From assembly GCA_963744935.1 (NCBI GenBank), contig CAVUVM010000004.1, positions 558,001 to 622,000 on the forward strand: a stretch of DNA of 64,000 bases, given 5' to 3'. A program made the position numbers and the translations under genes. This stretch comes from Bog-473 sp963744935. GTDB lineage: Bacteria; Actinomycetota; Acidimicrobiia; Acidimicrobiales; RAAP-2. Position 1 is the first letter of the stretch; every line of letters begins with the position of its first letter. The notes below the pieces were generated by a model. It was not told the DNA's origin and searched no databases. It saw only the letters and a list, made by a program, of their open reading frames with translations. Shown in pieces: positions 16,013 through 25,933 of the stretch.

Positions 16013-18166
16013 TCATCCGCTCGAAGCCAACCCCACTACCGGAGCGTTGAGGTGCTGGCCGCCCATCGACCCTTCGAAGGGAGCGTCGCCGAAGCTGAAG
16101 ATCCCTCCGTCAGAGGCCACCTCCCAGTAACCCCCTCCGTCGAAGGTGGGGGCGATGTCGACGACCGGTCTGTTGAGGTGCTGGCCGCCCATTGAGCCGT
16201 AGAAGTAGGCGTCGCCGAAGTTGAAGATCCCGCCGTCGGAGGCCACCTCCCAGTAGCCCCCAGCGTCGGGGGTCGGTGCGATGCCGACGACAGGCGCGTT
16301 CAGCTTCTGGCCACCCATCGAGCCATAGAAGCTGGCGCCTCCGAAGTTGAAGATCCCGCCGTCAGAGGCCACCTCCCAGTAGCCCCAGTAGCCATAGACG
16401 GAGGTGGCCGCGATGCCCACGATCGGTGCGTTGAGGTGCTGGCCACCCATGGAGCCTGCGAAATCGGCGTCGCCGAAGCTAAAGATCCCGCCGTCGGCGG
16501 CGACCAGCCAGTAGCCCTTGCCGTCCGGGGTGGAGGCGATGCCGACGATGGGTGCGTTCAGCTTCTTGCCGCCCATGGAGCCGTAGTACTGGGCGTCACC
16601 GAAGGCGAAGACCCCGCCGTCGGAGGCCACCAGCCAGTAGCCCTTGCCGTCGGGGGTGGCCGCGATGCCCACGATGGGCGCGTTCAGCCTCGTGCCTCCG
16701 ATCGAGTCGTAGAAGTTGGCGCCTCCGAAGTTGAAGATCCCTCCGTCGGAGCCCACTTCCCAGTAGCCGGGGGTCGTGATGGACTGGTTCGCGACGAGGC
16801 CGGAGAAGTATTCGGTCACGTTGTTCGCGTCCCAACCGCCCGTCGACACACACGATCCCATCACGGGGCACGACACCGTGCCGAGAAACGAAGCTCCTCC
16901 GAGCGGGTTGATGGTTGTGGCAGACCAGTCGCCTTCCGAGAGGGTCTCGACAAGACCGGTCTCTAGCGCACCCGTCGAGGGCGGGGTTGCTTGAGCTGAG
17001 TAGTTCCCCACCGCCACGCACGATCCGACTGAGGGGCACGAGACATCGCCCAGTGCGACCTTTGGGTCCGCCCCGGACACCGGCGGATAGAGACCCACGA
17101 CGGGTGCAGTGGTGGCCGACCACGTCCCGCCCGACAACGAATCGATGAGGCCCTGTTGGGTGCCTGCACTATCTGTATAAGACCCGACGCTCACGCAGGA
17201 CCCCGCCGCCGGACACGTGATGTTGGTACCGAAGGCCACGGCCGGATCGGAAGCCGCCGATGGACTCAGCCCGGCCAGGGGCACCGTCTGTGCCGTCCAA
17301 GTCCCTGCCGCGAGGGTCTCGATCAACGCTTCGGTCACCCCGGACGCGTCCTTGTAGGTTCCGACGGCCACACACGATGTCGATGTCGGGCACGCCAGAT
17401 TCAACTGCGACACCGACGGGTCGGTACCGACGGCCGGGTTCAACCCCGCAACCGGAGCGGTGGTGGCAGTCCAGTTCCCACCGGAGAGGGTCTCGATGAC
17501 GCCCCACTGGTTGCTGCTGGCATCGGCGTAGGTACCCGCGGCGACGCAGGAGCCGCCTACGGGGCAAGTGACGGCGTTCAGATTCACCGGGAGTGCGCTG
17601 GCAGGATTCAGCCCCGTCACAGGGGCCGTTGTGGCCGTCCAGGTGTCGCCAGAGAGCGCCTCGATCGTGTCGCCACCTACGGCGACGCACGATCCGATCG
17701 CGGTACACGACACGGCCTCGAGGTTGCTCGTACCCGTGAGTGTGGTGGGTGTCCAGGTGCCATTCGAGAGAGTCTCGGCCAGGGGTATCGGAGCTCCGGA
17801 TCCGTTGCCTCCGGCGGCGACACACCACCCGACTTCTGGGCAGGAGACGCCACCGAGTTCCAACACGGTGAAGCCAGGAGGAGTGGCAACGGCTGAAAAC
17901 GTCCACGAGCCGCCCGACAGTGTGGCGAAGTACGGGTCTGTACCGAAACCTTGCGAGGCGGCGGCAACGCACCATCCGACCGCAGGACACGAGGCCCTTC
18001 CTATGGTGGTGGTGGGCCAGCCAAGTCCGGTGTGTGTCCACCGGTAGCTCTGGGCTGCGCCGGCCTGGTGGGCAGGCGCAGCTGCCAGGAACGAACAGAT
18101 GGCCAATGCCGCTATTGCTCCGGTTCGAACGAGGATTGAGTGCCTTCGCGATCGTGGGTTGTTCAT
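16013..18166 (-). CDS. Secreted repeat protein: Cys-repeat half plus six GYWxVASDGGIF repeats
   Basis: 717 residues from ATG 18166, chosen because GAGAGGA lies upstream; an earlier in-frame start at 18190 has none. A Sec signal peptide (RRHS, then a hydrophobic run ending near AGAAQ) predicts secretion. Residues about 55-470 hold eight units built on C-P-x-x-G-x-C-V-A-x-G, spaced by S/T-rich linkers, probably blades of a beta-propeller-like fold. Residues about 475-715 hold six 42-44-residue units based on GYWEVASDGGIFNFGDA with SMGGQ and LNAPVVGIA. The second repeat type is a hallmark I associate with Acidimicrobiia surface proteins; function unknown. Long repeat arrays of this kind suit adhesion or a cell-surface layer (inference). 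Confidence 0.8.
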   Translation of the reverse strand: MNNPRSRRHSILVRTGAIAALAICSFLAAAPAHQAGAAQSYRWTHTGLGWPTTTIGRASCPAVGWCVAAASQGFGTDPYFATLSGGSWTFSAVATPPGFTVLELGGVSCPEVGWCVAAGGNGSGAPIPLAETLSNGTWTPTTLTGTSNLEAVSCTAIGSCVAVGGDTIEALSGDTWTATTAPVTGLNPASALPVNLNAVTCPVGGSCVAAGTYADASSNQWGVIETLSGGNWTATTAPVAGLNPAVGTDPSVSQLNLACPTSTSCVAVGTYKDASGVTEALIETLAAGTWTAQTVPLAGLSPSAASDPAVAFGTNITCPAAGSCVSVGSYTDSAGTQQGLIDSLSGGTWSATTAPVVGLYPPVSGADPKVALGDVSCPSVGSCVAVGNYSAQATPPSTGALETGLVETLSEGDWSATTINPLGGASFLGTVSCPVMGSCVSTGGWDANNVTEYFSGLVANQSITTPGYWEVGSDGGIFNFGGANFYDSIGGTRLNAPIVGIAATPDGKGYWLVASDGGVFAFGDAQYYGSMGGKKLNAPIVGIASTPDGKGYWLVAADGGIFSFGDADFAGSMGGQHLNAPIVGIAATSVYGYWGYWEVASDGGIFNFGGASFYGSMGGQKLNAPVVGIAPTPDAGGYWEVASDGGIFNFGDAYFYGSMGGQHLNRPVVDIAPTFDGGGYWEVASDGGIFSFGDAPFEGSMGGQHLNAPVVGLASSG
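16019..16790 (-). repeat. Six tandem ~126-132-bp coding repeats
   Basis: The DNA encoding the C-terminal GYWxVASDGGIF units. Copies share long identical stretches around the codons for SDGGIF and GSMGGQ, so the tract could gain or lose units by recombination. One unit (near 16390) carries an extra short duplication giving GYWGYW. Confidence 0.8.
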
Positions 18167-18202
18167 TGCGGCCGTCCTCTCGTGCATCAAATCAAGGTCT
18201 GC

Positions 18203-18598
18203 CTACGCCACCTGGGTGAATCTGCGGCGAGCAATCTTGGGCCCTTCTGCAGACAGGACGATTTAATCGTTGTAGAGACCATACGCGTGAAGTGCCGATC
18301 GGTCGCCGAGCACGATAACGGCGTGCACGTAACACCTCGCGTCCACCCGGTCGGCCTTGAGATCCGCTGAGACGTTCGAGAGTCGGTGCAGGGTCGGGCC
18401 GAGTGGCTCGTGCGTCTCCGCCATCCAGGCTGTGATCTCGTCAGCACCGTGCCAGTGTCCGATGTCGCCGTAGTCGGCATCGCAGTCATCGGTAAAGCAT
18501 GATCGGAACAGCGTCCAGTTCCGAGTGTCGATCCCGGTTGCGTAGCGAACCAAGAGATCGGTGACAGCCTCGCGGACCCCACTGCTGACCTCGGCCAT
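18203..18598 (-). pseudogene. SnoaL_4-type NTF2-like protein with in-frame premature stop
   Basis: The open part, 18263-18598 (111 residues from ATG 18598), has the SnoaL_4 pattern: LLVRYATGIDTRNW near the start, then the DADYGD strand. It stops at TAA 18263-18265 right after HAYGLYND. Reading on in the same frame gives IVLSAEGPKIARRRFTQVA and then TAG at 18203, exactly the C-terminal strand (a Lys/Arg-Ile-Ala-Arg-Arg-x-Phe-Thr type end) that the family needs. A single change, for example GAA to TAA, would explain it. The start overlaps the hydrolase stop by one base (TGATG), so it belongs to the threonine-lyase/hydrolase operon. It may be a recent null allele, a readthrough gene or a base error. 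Confidence 0.7.
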
Positions 18599-19425
18599 CA
18601 ACTGGACGGCAAGCGGGTGAAGAACTCGTCGAGGTACCCGACGACCTCGCCGACGTGGGTCAAGATGCCGAGGTGTCCCGCCGCGGCGACCTCGCGGTAG
18701 TCGCAGCCGGGGATGGCGGCCGCAGCCTCACGCGCGTAGCGCGGCGGCGAGTCCACGTCGTGCTCGAAGGCGACCACGAGGCACGGGACGGTCACTTCTG
18801 GCCACCGCGTGGTGCGGGCGGGGTCGGTCGACCAGGCCAACGCCGCCTCGTACTGTCCGAGTCGGCCCGGGTTGGGCCACGGCGGCAGGTCCCCCATCAT
18901 GGACAGCCAGGTACTCACCGTCTCGGAGTCCTGAATGTCGGCGATCGGCAGATAACGCAACGTTTCGGTGGCGTAGAAGAGCGGCGGCAGGTCGTAGTCG
19001 AGCCGGGCCAGGTCGCGCTCAACGGTGGTGATCGCGATCTCCCACGAGGTTGGCTTATTGGCGCTACCCATCAACGCGGCGGCCCGCACGCGGTCGGGAT
19101 GGTCCAGCACGAGCGTCTCGGCGATCCAGCCGCCCATGGAGTGACCGGCGACGCACACCGGCTCGTCCCAGCCGAGGTGGTCCAGAACGGCCACGGCGTC
19201 GGCCGTCATCTCGTCGACGCTGTAAGGGGCGGGTGGCGATGACGACGGCGCCACGCCGCGGTTGTCGTAGGTCGCCACGCGGTAGCCAGCTGCGACCAGC
19301 GGTGGCACCAGCGACACGTGCCATGCCACGGCCGGCTGACCACAACCCGCGATGAGGAGCAACGGCTCCCCCTCTCCCGTCAGGTCGTAACTCAGCAGCG
19401 CCCCGTTTGTCTCGACTTCAGGAAT
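18598..19425 (-). CDS. Alpha/beta hydrolase with apparent AUU start
   Basis: 275 residues if started at ATT 19425, which is preceded at 6 bases by GGAGG (19432-19436). This start gives the family's usual N-terminus, PEVETNGALLSYDLTGEG. No ATG, GTG or TTG exists in frame until GTG 19488, deep inside the upstream gene and without similarity. The fold is clear: nucleophile elbow VAGHSMGGW near residue 90, acid near VVAFEHDVD, catalytic His in AAAGHLG near residue 255. Substrate unknown. The start overlaps the threonine-lyase stop by 8 bases, and the stop overlaps the next start, so translation is coupled on both sides. Confidence 0.82.
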   Translation of the reverse strand: MPEVETNGALLSYDLTGEGEPLLLIAGCGQPAVAWHVSLVPPLVAAGYRVATYDNRGVAPSSSPPAPYSVDEMTADAVAVLDHLGWDEPVCVAGHSMGGWIAETLVLDHPDRVRAAALMGSANKPTSWEIAITTVERDLARLDYDLPPLFYATETLRYLPIADIQDSETVSTWLSMMGDLPPWPNPGRLGQYEAALAWSTDPARTTRWPEVTVPCLVVAFEHDVDSPPRYAREAAAAIPGCDYREVAAAGHLGILTHVGEVVGYLDEFFTRLPSS

Positions 19426-20374
19426 GGAGCACCTCCGAAAGAAGCTTTGGCGCGACGTTGCGCCCGGTGAGGAGCACCACCGTCTCACTCGTGGTGTCCG
19501 CGTTGACGACTCCCGCGCGCAGCGCGGCGACGCCGACGGCGCCTGCGCCTTCGAGGACGAGGCCCATCTTGGTGGCCGAGAAGGCCATGGCCGAGCGGAT
19601 GTCGGCCTCGCTCACAGTCCGCACCTCGACGCCATGGCGCAGGGCGATGCCCACGGTCACCGCGCCCGGCTCCAGGTTGCCGGCCAGGCCGTCGGCGACG
19701 GTGGGCTCGACGTCGATCTCGACGATGGTGCCTGCCGCCAGGGCGGTGCTCATGGAAGGCGACGCCTCTGACTCCACACCGACGATGCGGACACCGCTCC
19801 CCTCGAGGCCCAGGATCACGCCAGCGAGCAATCCACCGCCCCCGCACGGGACCACCACGGTGCCGAGGTTGGGCACCTGCTCGACCAACTCGCGGGCCAC
19901 GGTGGCCTGTCCGGCGATGACGTCGGGATCGTTGTAGGGCGAGACGTAACGGCTTCCGTCGTACTCGGCGAGATCGAGCGCGTGCCTCTCGGCCTCGCGA
20001 TAGCCCTCCCCGTGCAAAACGAGGCGCACATCGAACTGCTGGAGCGCGGCGACCTTGGCGGCCGATGCGCCGGTCGGCACCACCACAGTGACGTTGGCTC
20101 CGAGCTTGGACGCCGCGTAGGCGAGGCCAAGGCCGTGATTGCCGGCCGAGGAGGCGACCACGGCGCGACCGGGTTCCGCCTCGAGGGTCGCAGCGACGGC
20201 GGCGAGGCCACCACGCACCTTGAACGAACCGGTCGGCTGGAGCGTCTCGAGCTTCGCTGACACAGCTGCTCCCAGCTGTGGCGCCGCCACGACCGGGGTG
20301 ACGGCGAGGTACTGGCGTACCGCCTTCCATGCCGCCTCCATGTTGGCGGGTCGCGGGAGCTCCACTTGGCGCAC
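19418..20374 (-). CDS. Threonine/serine ammonia-lyase family (PLP, fold type II)
   Basis: 318 residues. The PLP-binding lysine sits in PTGSFKVRGG near residue 52, followed by SSAGNHGLGLAYAA and the phosphate loop CGGGGLLAG near residue 180. These mark the catabolic threonine dehydratase/serine dehydratase group, which deaminates Thr or Ser to 2-oxoacids. There is no C-terminal regulatory ACT domain, so this is the short, non-IlvA-regulated form; serine racemase is an alternative. First gene of an operon with the hydrolase and the SnoaL_4 gene. Divergent from 20415 across 40 bases. Confidence 0.88.
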   Translation of the reverse strand: MRQVELPRPANMEAAWKAVRQYLAVTPVVAAPQLGAAVSAKLETLQPTGSFKVRGGLAAVAATLEAEPGRAVVASSAGNHGLGLAYAASKLGANVTVVVPTGASAAKVAALQQFDVRLVLHGEGYREAERHALDLAEYDGSRYVSPYNDPDVIAGQATVARELVEQVPNLGTVVVPCGGGGLLAGVILGLEGSGVRIVGVESEASPSMSTALAAGTIVEIDVEPTVADGLAGNLEPGAVTVGIALRHGVEVRTVSEADIRSAMAFSATKMGLVLEGAGAVGVAALRAGVVNADTTSETVVLLTGRNVAPKLLSEVLHS

Positions 20375-20414
20375 GACTCAAGTCTGGCCGAGCCGCGCCT
20401 GGCATGCTGAACCC

Positions 20415-21185
20415 GTGCAACCCCGAACCAAGACCGGCGACGGCGCGACCGTCCAAGTCCACGAGGACGTATCCGCCATGGCCCGCGCCGCCGCCGACGA
20501 GGCGCTCGCGGTCATGCAGGCGGCCGTGGACGCCCGCGGCGTGGCCCATGCGATGTTCGCCACCGGGAACTCCCAGCTGGCGTTCGTGCACACGCTGGTG
20601 ACCGAGACCGAGGGCGTCCCGTGGTCCGAGACGGTCGTCTTCCACATGGACGAATACGTGGGCGTCGGCCCGGATCACCCCGCCGGGTTCCAGCGCTGGA
20701 TCCGCGAGCGCATCGTGGACCCGGCGCAACCCAAAGCGGCGTACTACGTGCAGGGCCTGGGCGATCCCGAGGAAGAGTGTCGTCGTTATGCCAGGCTGCT
20801 GCGGGACCATCCGCTCGACCTGTGCTGCCTCGGCATCGGCGAGAACGGGCACCTGGCCTTCAACGACCCGCCGGTGGCGGACTTCGAGGACCCGCGGGAC
20901 GTCAAGGTGGTCGAGCTCGACGCGTCCTGCCGCATGCAGCAGGTGAACGAGGGGCACTTCGCCGGGCTGCCAGATGTGCCGACCCAGGCCATCACTGTCA
21001 CTATTCCGGCGCTATTGCGGGCGAGCCGGGTCCTCGCCATCGTCCCCGAGGCGCGCAAGGCCGAGCCCGTCCTCGCGGCGCTGACCGGGCCCGTCTCGAC
21101 GTCCTGCCCGGCGTCCGCGCTCCGCACCGTCGGCCACGCCACCATCCACTTGGATCCCGAATCGGCCAGGCTGCTGCCCGACTGA
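20415..21185 (+). CDS. nagB: Glucosamine-6-phosphate deaminase-like protein
   Basis: 256 residues from GTG 20415. NagB/6-phosphogluconolactonase fold: FATGNSQLAFVHTL for the phosphate loop, FHMDEYVGVGPDHPAGF with the catalytic Asp near residue 78, LGIGENGHLAFNDPP with the catalytic His near residue 145, and ITVTIPALLRASRV near the C-terminus. The D-E-Y and N-G-H motifs favour the deaminase branch (glucosamine-6-P to fructose-6-P plus ammonia) over lactonases. No nagA or amino-sugar transporter is next to it, so the role in amino-sugar use is inferred from family only. Confidence 0.82.
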   Translation: MQPRTKTGDGATVQVHEDVSAMARAAADEALAVMQAAVDARGVAHAMFATGNSQLAFVHTLVTETEGVPWSETVVFHMDEYVGVGPDHPAGFQRWIRERIVDPAQPKAAYYVQGLGDPEEECRRYARLLRDHPLDLCCLGIGENGHLAFNDPPVADFEDPRDVKVVELDASCRMQQVNEGHFAGLPDVPTQAITVTIPALLRASRVLAIVPEARKAEPVLAALTGPVSTSCPASALRTVGHATIHLDPESARLLPD

Positions 21186-21527
21186 ACGCACGGCAACCAC
21201 ATCGAACCCCTCGGGCGACGGCGGGGCAATGACAGATCCGTAGGGTTCTGTCACGGGGCTGGGAGAGGTCGTGACGTTGCGGCGTGAGAGTGGCGAGACG
21301 CGAGGGCGGTGGCGGTTGCACCGTGCCGCCGGGCCCGACGAGGAAAAGTCGGCAAACAGGACGGCGGATCAATCGGAGCCGACGGAAGGTCACGAGTCGC
21401 CGCAACTCGAGGTGAGCCAACCCAGGGCACCCGGCGACGCGTTCGATCAGGTTCTCCGCCACGCCGCCCAGGCACGAGCCGGGCATGGCCACGACGAGAA
21501 CTGAGGCCACGTTCGCCGCTCCCTTTC
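21186..21527. other. 342-bp intergenic region, no convincing gene
   Basis: Lies between the convergent nagB-like and alpha/beta hydrolase genes. It contains a 7-bp inverted repeat (21230-21236 and 21247-21253, ten-base loop), which could act as a weak terminator after the nagB-like gene but lacks a T-run. Short open frames on both strands have no recognisable domain, no good ribosome site and low-complexity Arg/Pro content; I do not call them. Confidence 0.5.
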
Positions 21528-22607
21528 TCAGCCGGCCTCGGACGCCTGGTGGTCGAGCCAGCGGTCCAGGAAGGGCAGGGCCTCCACACCGTGCCACTGG
21601 TGCCCGCCGGGGAAGATGTCGTGCTCGAGATGGTCGGCCGCACCAAGCTGGTCATAGACCAAGCGGACGCGGCGAACCGATTCGCTCGCAGCAGCGACGG
21701 GGAACAGGTCGTCTTCCGTCCCCGTCTCGATCAGCATGGGCCGAGGAGCCACGAGCGCGCCCAGGTCCTCGTGTTCGAGCCGTCCCAGCATGCCGAACAT
21801 GATCTGGGAGCCACACATGTTCCAGGGCATGCGGTGGCTCACCGCCCACGAGGAGAAGTAGCCGCTCACCACGCACGCGGCGACCCGCGTGTCGACCGCG
21901 GCCGTAAAGAGCGTGACCGTTCCGCCGTAGGAGATGCCGACCATGCCGAGGCGGGCCGAGTCGACCAGCGGGTGCTCGGACAAGAGGTCGAGGGAGCGCC
22001 GCAGATCCCAGATGTTCTGAGCCAGAGGGTTCCAGCCGGCCATGGCGGCGTGGACCAGGTTGGTGTCGCAGGCGTAGTGGTCGTCGGGGTTCCAGTCGAG
22101 GCGCTCACCGAAGCAGCGCAGATCGGGTGCGAGAACGACATACCCGCGGCGAGCCAGCTGCAACGCGTAGTCGGCGTTGGGCATGTCGGTGTGCTCCAAC
22201 CCGACGACTTGGGACTTGCCCGGACCATGCCCATGGCAAGCCAGCACGGCCGCACCGGGCGCGGCGTCGAGGCGCGAATGAGGAACGAGAAGATACGCCG
22301 GCACCGACATGGTGTCCTCGGTGTCGAAGACGATCTTGTCCCGCCGGTAACCGTCGCACTCCACGGACTCGAGGGTCTCAACGTTCAACGAAACAGGTAT
22401 GGGCTCAGGACCGAGGAGCTCGTGGAGCCGGTTGCGGCGACGTTCGAGCCAGGCCGGGATTGCGTCAGGGTCTCCTTCGGGAAGTGGATCCTCATGGGTG
22501 GTGGCGGCCAGGCGGACCATCCACTGGTACCAGGGTGAATAGTTCCTGGCCGGCGGAGTCAGGACCAGCCCAGCGCTCTGCGCCGTGTCCCCGGTGTCCT
22601 CGCTCAT
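21528..22607 (-). CDS. Alpha/beta hydrolase, dienelactone/acetyl-xylan-esterase-like
   Basis: 359 residues from ATG 22607 with AAGGGA upstream. The N-terminal cap (RNYSPWYQW to RRRNRLHELLG) precedes the hydrolase core: VPAYLLVPH, ACHGHGPGKS (oxyanion), nucleophile elbow VGISYGGTV near residue 225, acid in LIETGTEDDLFP near residue 295, and catalytic His in FPGGHQW near residue 330. This layout matches large bacterial esterases annotated as acetyl xylan esterase/dienelactone hydrolase-like. Substrate unknown. Divergent from the TauD gene. Confidence 0.82.
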   Translation of the reverse strand: MSEDTGDTAQSAGLVLTPPARNYSPWYQWMVRLAATTHEDPLPEGDPDAIPAWLERRRNRLHELLGPEPIPVSLNVETLESVECDGYRRDKIVFDTEDTMSVPAYLLVPHSRLDAAPGAAVLACHGHGPGKSQVVGLEHTDMPNADYALQLARRGYVVLAPDLRCFGERLDWNPDDHYACDTNLVHAAMAGWNPLAQNIWDLRRSLDLLSEHPLVDSARLGMVGISYGGTVTLFTAAVDTRVAACVVSGYFSSWAVSHRMPWNMCGSQIMFGMLGRLEHEDLGALVAPRPMLIETGTEDDLFPVAAASESVRRVRLVYDQLGAADHLEHDIFPGGHQWHGVEALPFLDRWLDHQASEAG

Positions 22608-22749
22608 GTCTGTCCCTTCTCGCGATCCGCGCTCGGCGGGCGGACGGTGCTCGGCCAATGTAGGCGGATGGCGGAGCATCTTCGCCCCGCCGAGCCTCGA
22701 TTCTCGGGCTGCGATTGAGCCTTGCTCTCGCCTCGGGCACAATTGGGCC

Positions 22750-23607
22750 GTGACCCTCGCCACCGCAGTCAGTGTGCATCCCATCTCGCCCACCATCGGC
22801 GCCGAAATTGCCGGCGTGGACATCTCGGCCCCGTTGTCGTCCGACGTCGTCAGAACTATCCGCGACGCGCTCAACACGCACCACGTCATCTTCTTTCGGG
22901 ATCAGTCCCTGACCGCCGAGCAGCAGGCCGACTTCGCTCGCCAGTTCGGCACCGTGACCGAGGCGCACCCCGTCCTCCCCTCCATCGACGCGAGCCCCGA
23001 GGTGCTCGCGATCGACGGCAAGGTGGACCGAGCCAGCTGGTGGCACACCGACGTCACATTCCTCGAAACACCGGCGATGGGCTCCATCCTTTACATGCTC
23101 GAGGCGCCCGAGGTCGGCGGCGACACCATGTGGGCCAGCCTTCAGGACGCCTATGACGGTCTCGCATCCGCCGTGCGCGAGATGTGCGACAAGCTGATCG
23201 CGATCCACCACGACCCGTGGTTCGCAGCCGACGTGGAGGCACGCGGCGGCTACGAGTGGGACGGCACGTGGCGCGAGAAGCTGCTGCCGGCCCTGCACCC
23301 CGTCGTGCGGACACACCCCGAGACGGGCCGCAACGGCCTCTTCGTCAACCGCCAATTCACCCGGACGATCTTCGGGTTGTCGGACAACGAGAGCAACGCT
23401 GTCCTCGAGATGCTCTACAACCACTGCATCAAGCCGGAGTACACCTGCCGATTCCGCTGGCGGGAGGGGTCGGTCGCCTTCTGGGACAACCGGGCGACGA
23501 TGCACTACGCGCTCGATGACTACGGCACCGCCGCCCGCTACGCCCACCGGGTGACCCTGCGGGGCGACAAGCCCTTTGGGCCCGCCCTGCCGCTGCCTGC
23601 CGGCTGA
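22750..23607 (+). CDS. TauD/TfdA family 2-oxoglutarate-dependent dioxygenase
   Basis: 285 residues from GTG 22750. The iron-binding H-x-D is in WWHTDVTF near residue 99 and the distal His in AHRVTLRG near residue 268, with the 2-oxoglutarate-binding Arg at that C-terminal segment. NTHHVIFFRDQSL near residue 44 is the usual family N-terminal strand. Members hydroxylate taurine, alkylsulfates, aryloxyacids or similar compounds, releasing sulfite or aldehydes. The CadD-like transporter gene starts 14 bases downstream and is probably co-transcribed; it gives no hint of substrate. Confidence 0.9.
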   Translation: MTLATAVSVHPISPTIGAEIAGVDISAPLSSDVVRTIRDALNTHHVIFFRDQSLTAEQQADFARQFGTVTEAHPVLPSIDASPEVLAIDGKVDRASWWHTDVTFLETPAMGSILYMLEAPEVGGDTMWASLQDAYDGLASAVREMCDKLIAIHHDPWFAADVEARGGYEWDGTWREKLLPALHPVVRTHPETGRNGLFVNRQFTRTIFGLSDNESNAVLEMLYNHCIKPEYTCRFRWREGSVAFWDNRATMHYALDDYGTAARYAHRVTLRGDKPFGPALPLPAG

Positions 23608-23621
23608 GCCCACTTCCCCTC

Positions 23622-24278
23622 GTGGCAACGGCCGGCCTGGCGGCCGACTTCGGCGTCGCGGCGGTGGCCTTCGTCGGGACCAATATCGACAACTGCGTCG
23701 TGACCACGGCCATGGTCGCCGGCGCGCCGGAGGGGCGCGCGCATCGCATCGCGGCGGGGCAGGTACTGGGGTTCTGCGTCCTCGTCGCGGTGGCGGCGGC
23801 CGCCGCAGTGCTCCTGTTCGAGTTCTCCGCGGCGGTGGTGGGCTTCCTCGGACTGGTGCCGCTTGCCATCGGCCTGCGCGGGCTCGTCGGACTTCGTCGT
23901 GCCCACCAAGGCACGGGCGAGGCGTCAGAGGCACCGTCGGGAGCAGCCGGCTCGCGACTGAGATCACATGATCCCCTGGCACAGCGCGCCGTAGGCCGGA
24001 GCCTGACGGCCGCCGCGTTGGTCACCATCGGTGCCGGCGGCGACAATCTGGCGGCCTACATTCCACTCTTTCGGGCGAGCGACGCCAGTCGGCTGGGCGC
24101 GATCGCCGTGGTCTTCATCCTCGGTGAGGCGGCCGTGACGGCAGTGGTGCTCTGGGGTGGGCGCCACCCCAGAGCGCGATCAGCCATGGCCCGCCTCGGT
24201 ACGGTGGCGGTCCCCGTGCTGCTGTGCTGCATCGGGGTGCTCGTGATGGTCGAGGCCGGGACGTTCTCGCTGCTCTAG
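23622..24278 (+). CDS. Cadmium-resistance transporter (CadD) family membrane protein
   Basis: 218 residues from GTG 23622, about six hydrophobic segments. The family's paired motifs are present: FVGTNIDNCVVTTAMV in the first half (TNIDD-like) and IGAGGDNLAAYIPLF in the second (ANGGDN-like), each supplying an Asn/Asp pair probably involved in ion binding. CadD members export cadmium or other cations; many actinobacterial members are uncharacterised. The first motif has Asn in place of the second Asp, so cadmium specificity is uncertain. Confidence 0.78.
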   Translation: MATAGLAADFGVAAVAFVGTNIDNCVVTTAMVAGAPEGRAHRIAAGQVLGFCVLVAVAAAAAVLLFEFSAAVVGFLGLVPLAIGLRGLVGLRRAHQGTGEASEAPSGAAGSRLRSHDPLAQRAVGRSLTAAALVTIGAGGDNLAAYIPLFRASDASRLGAIAVVFILGEAAVTAVVLWGGRHPRARSAMARLGTVAVPVLLCCIGVLVMVEAGTFSLL

Positions 24279-24314
24279 TCGCGGGGTTCGCCTGGGCCGG
24301 GTGTGATCTTTCTG

Positions 24315-25787
<1,473 letters not shown>

Positions 25788-25829
25788 GCCTCGGTCCCTT
25801 CGACAACCGCCTCTATCGATCCACCGAAT

Positions 25830-25850
25830 TGGACGGATGAACTCCGTCCA
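25830..25850. repeat. 8-bp perfect inverted repeat in the cyclase leader
   Basis: TGGACGGA at 25830-25837 and TCCGTCCA at 25843-25850 with a five-base loop, 43 bases upstream of the cyclase start and between divergent genes. It could be an operator for a dimeric regulator or an mRNA hairpin. Confidence 0.45.
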
Positions 25851-25933
25851 CACGGCTGTTTCGCCACTAGAGTTGTCGGCTAGACCGCACACAACGTTCA
25901 AACAATCACTCTCCGTCATCGATCTTTTTTCTT

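Noticed and set aside
21186..21527. Short open frames on both strands in the gap after the nagB-like gene
   Set aside because: No recognisable domain, no good ribosome site, frames not supported by codon bias; left as intergenic.
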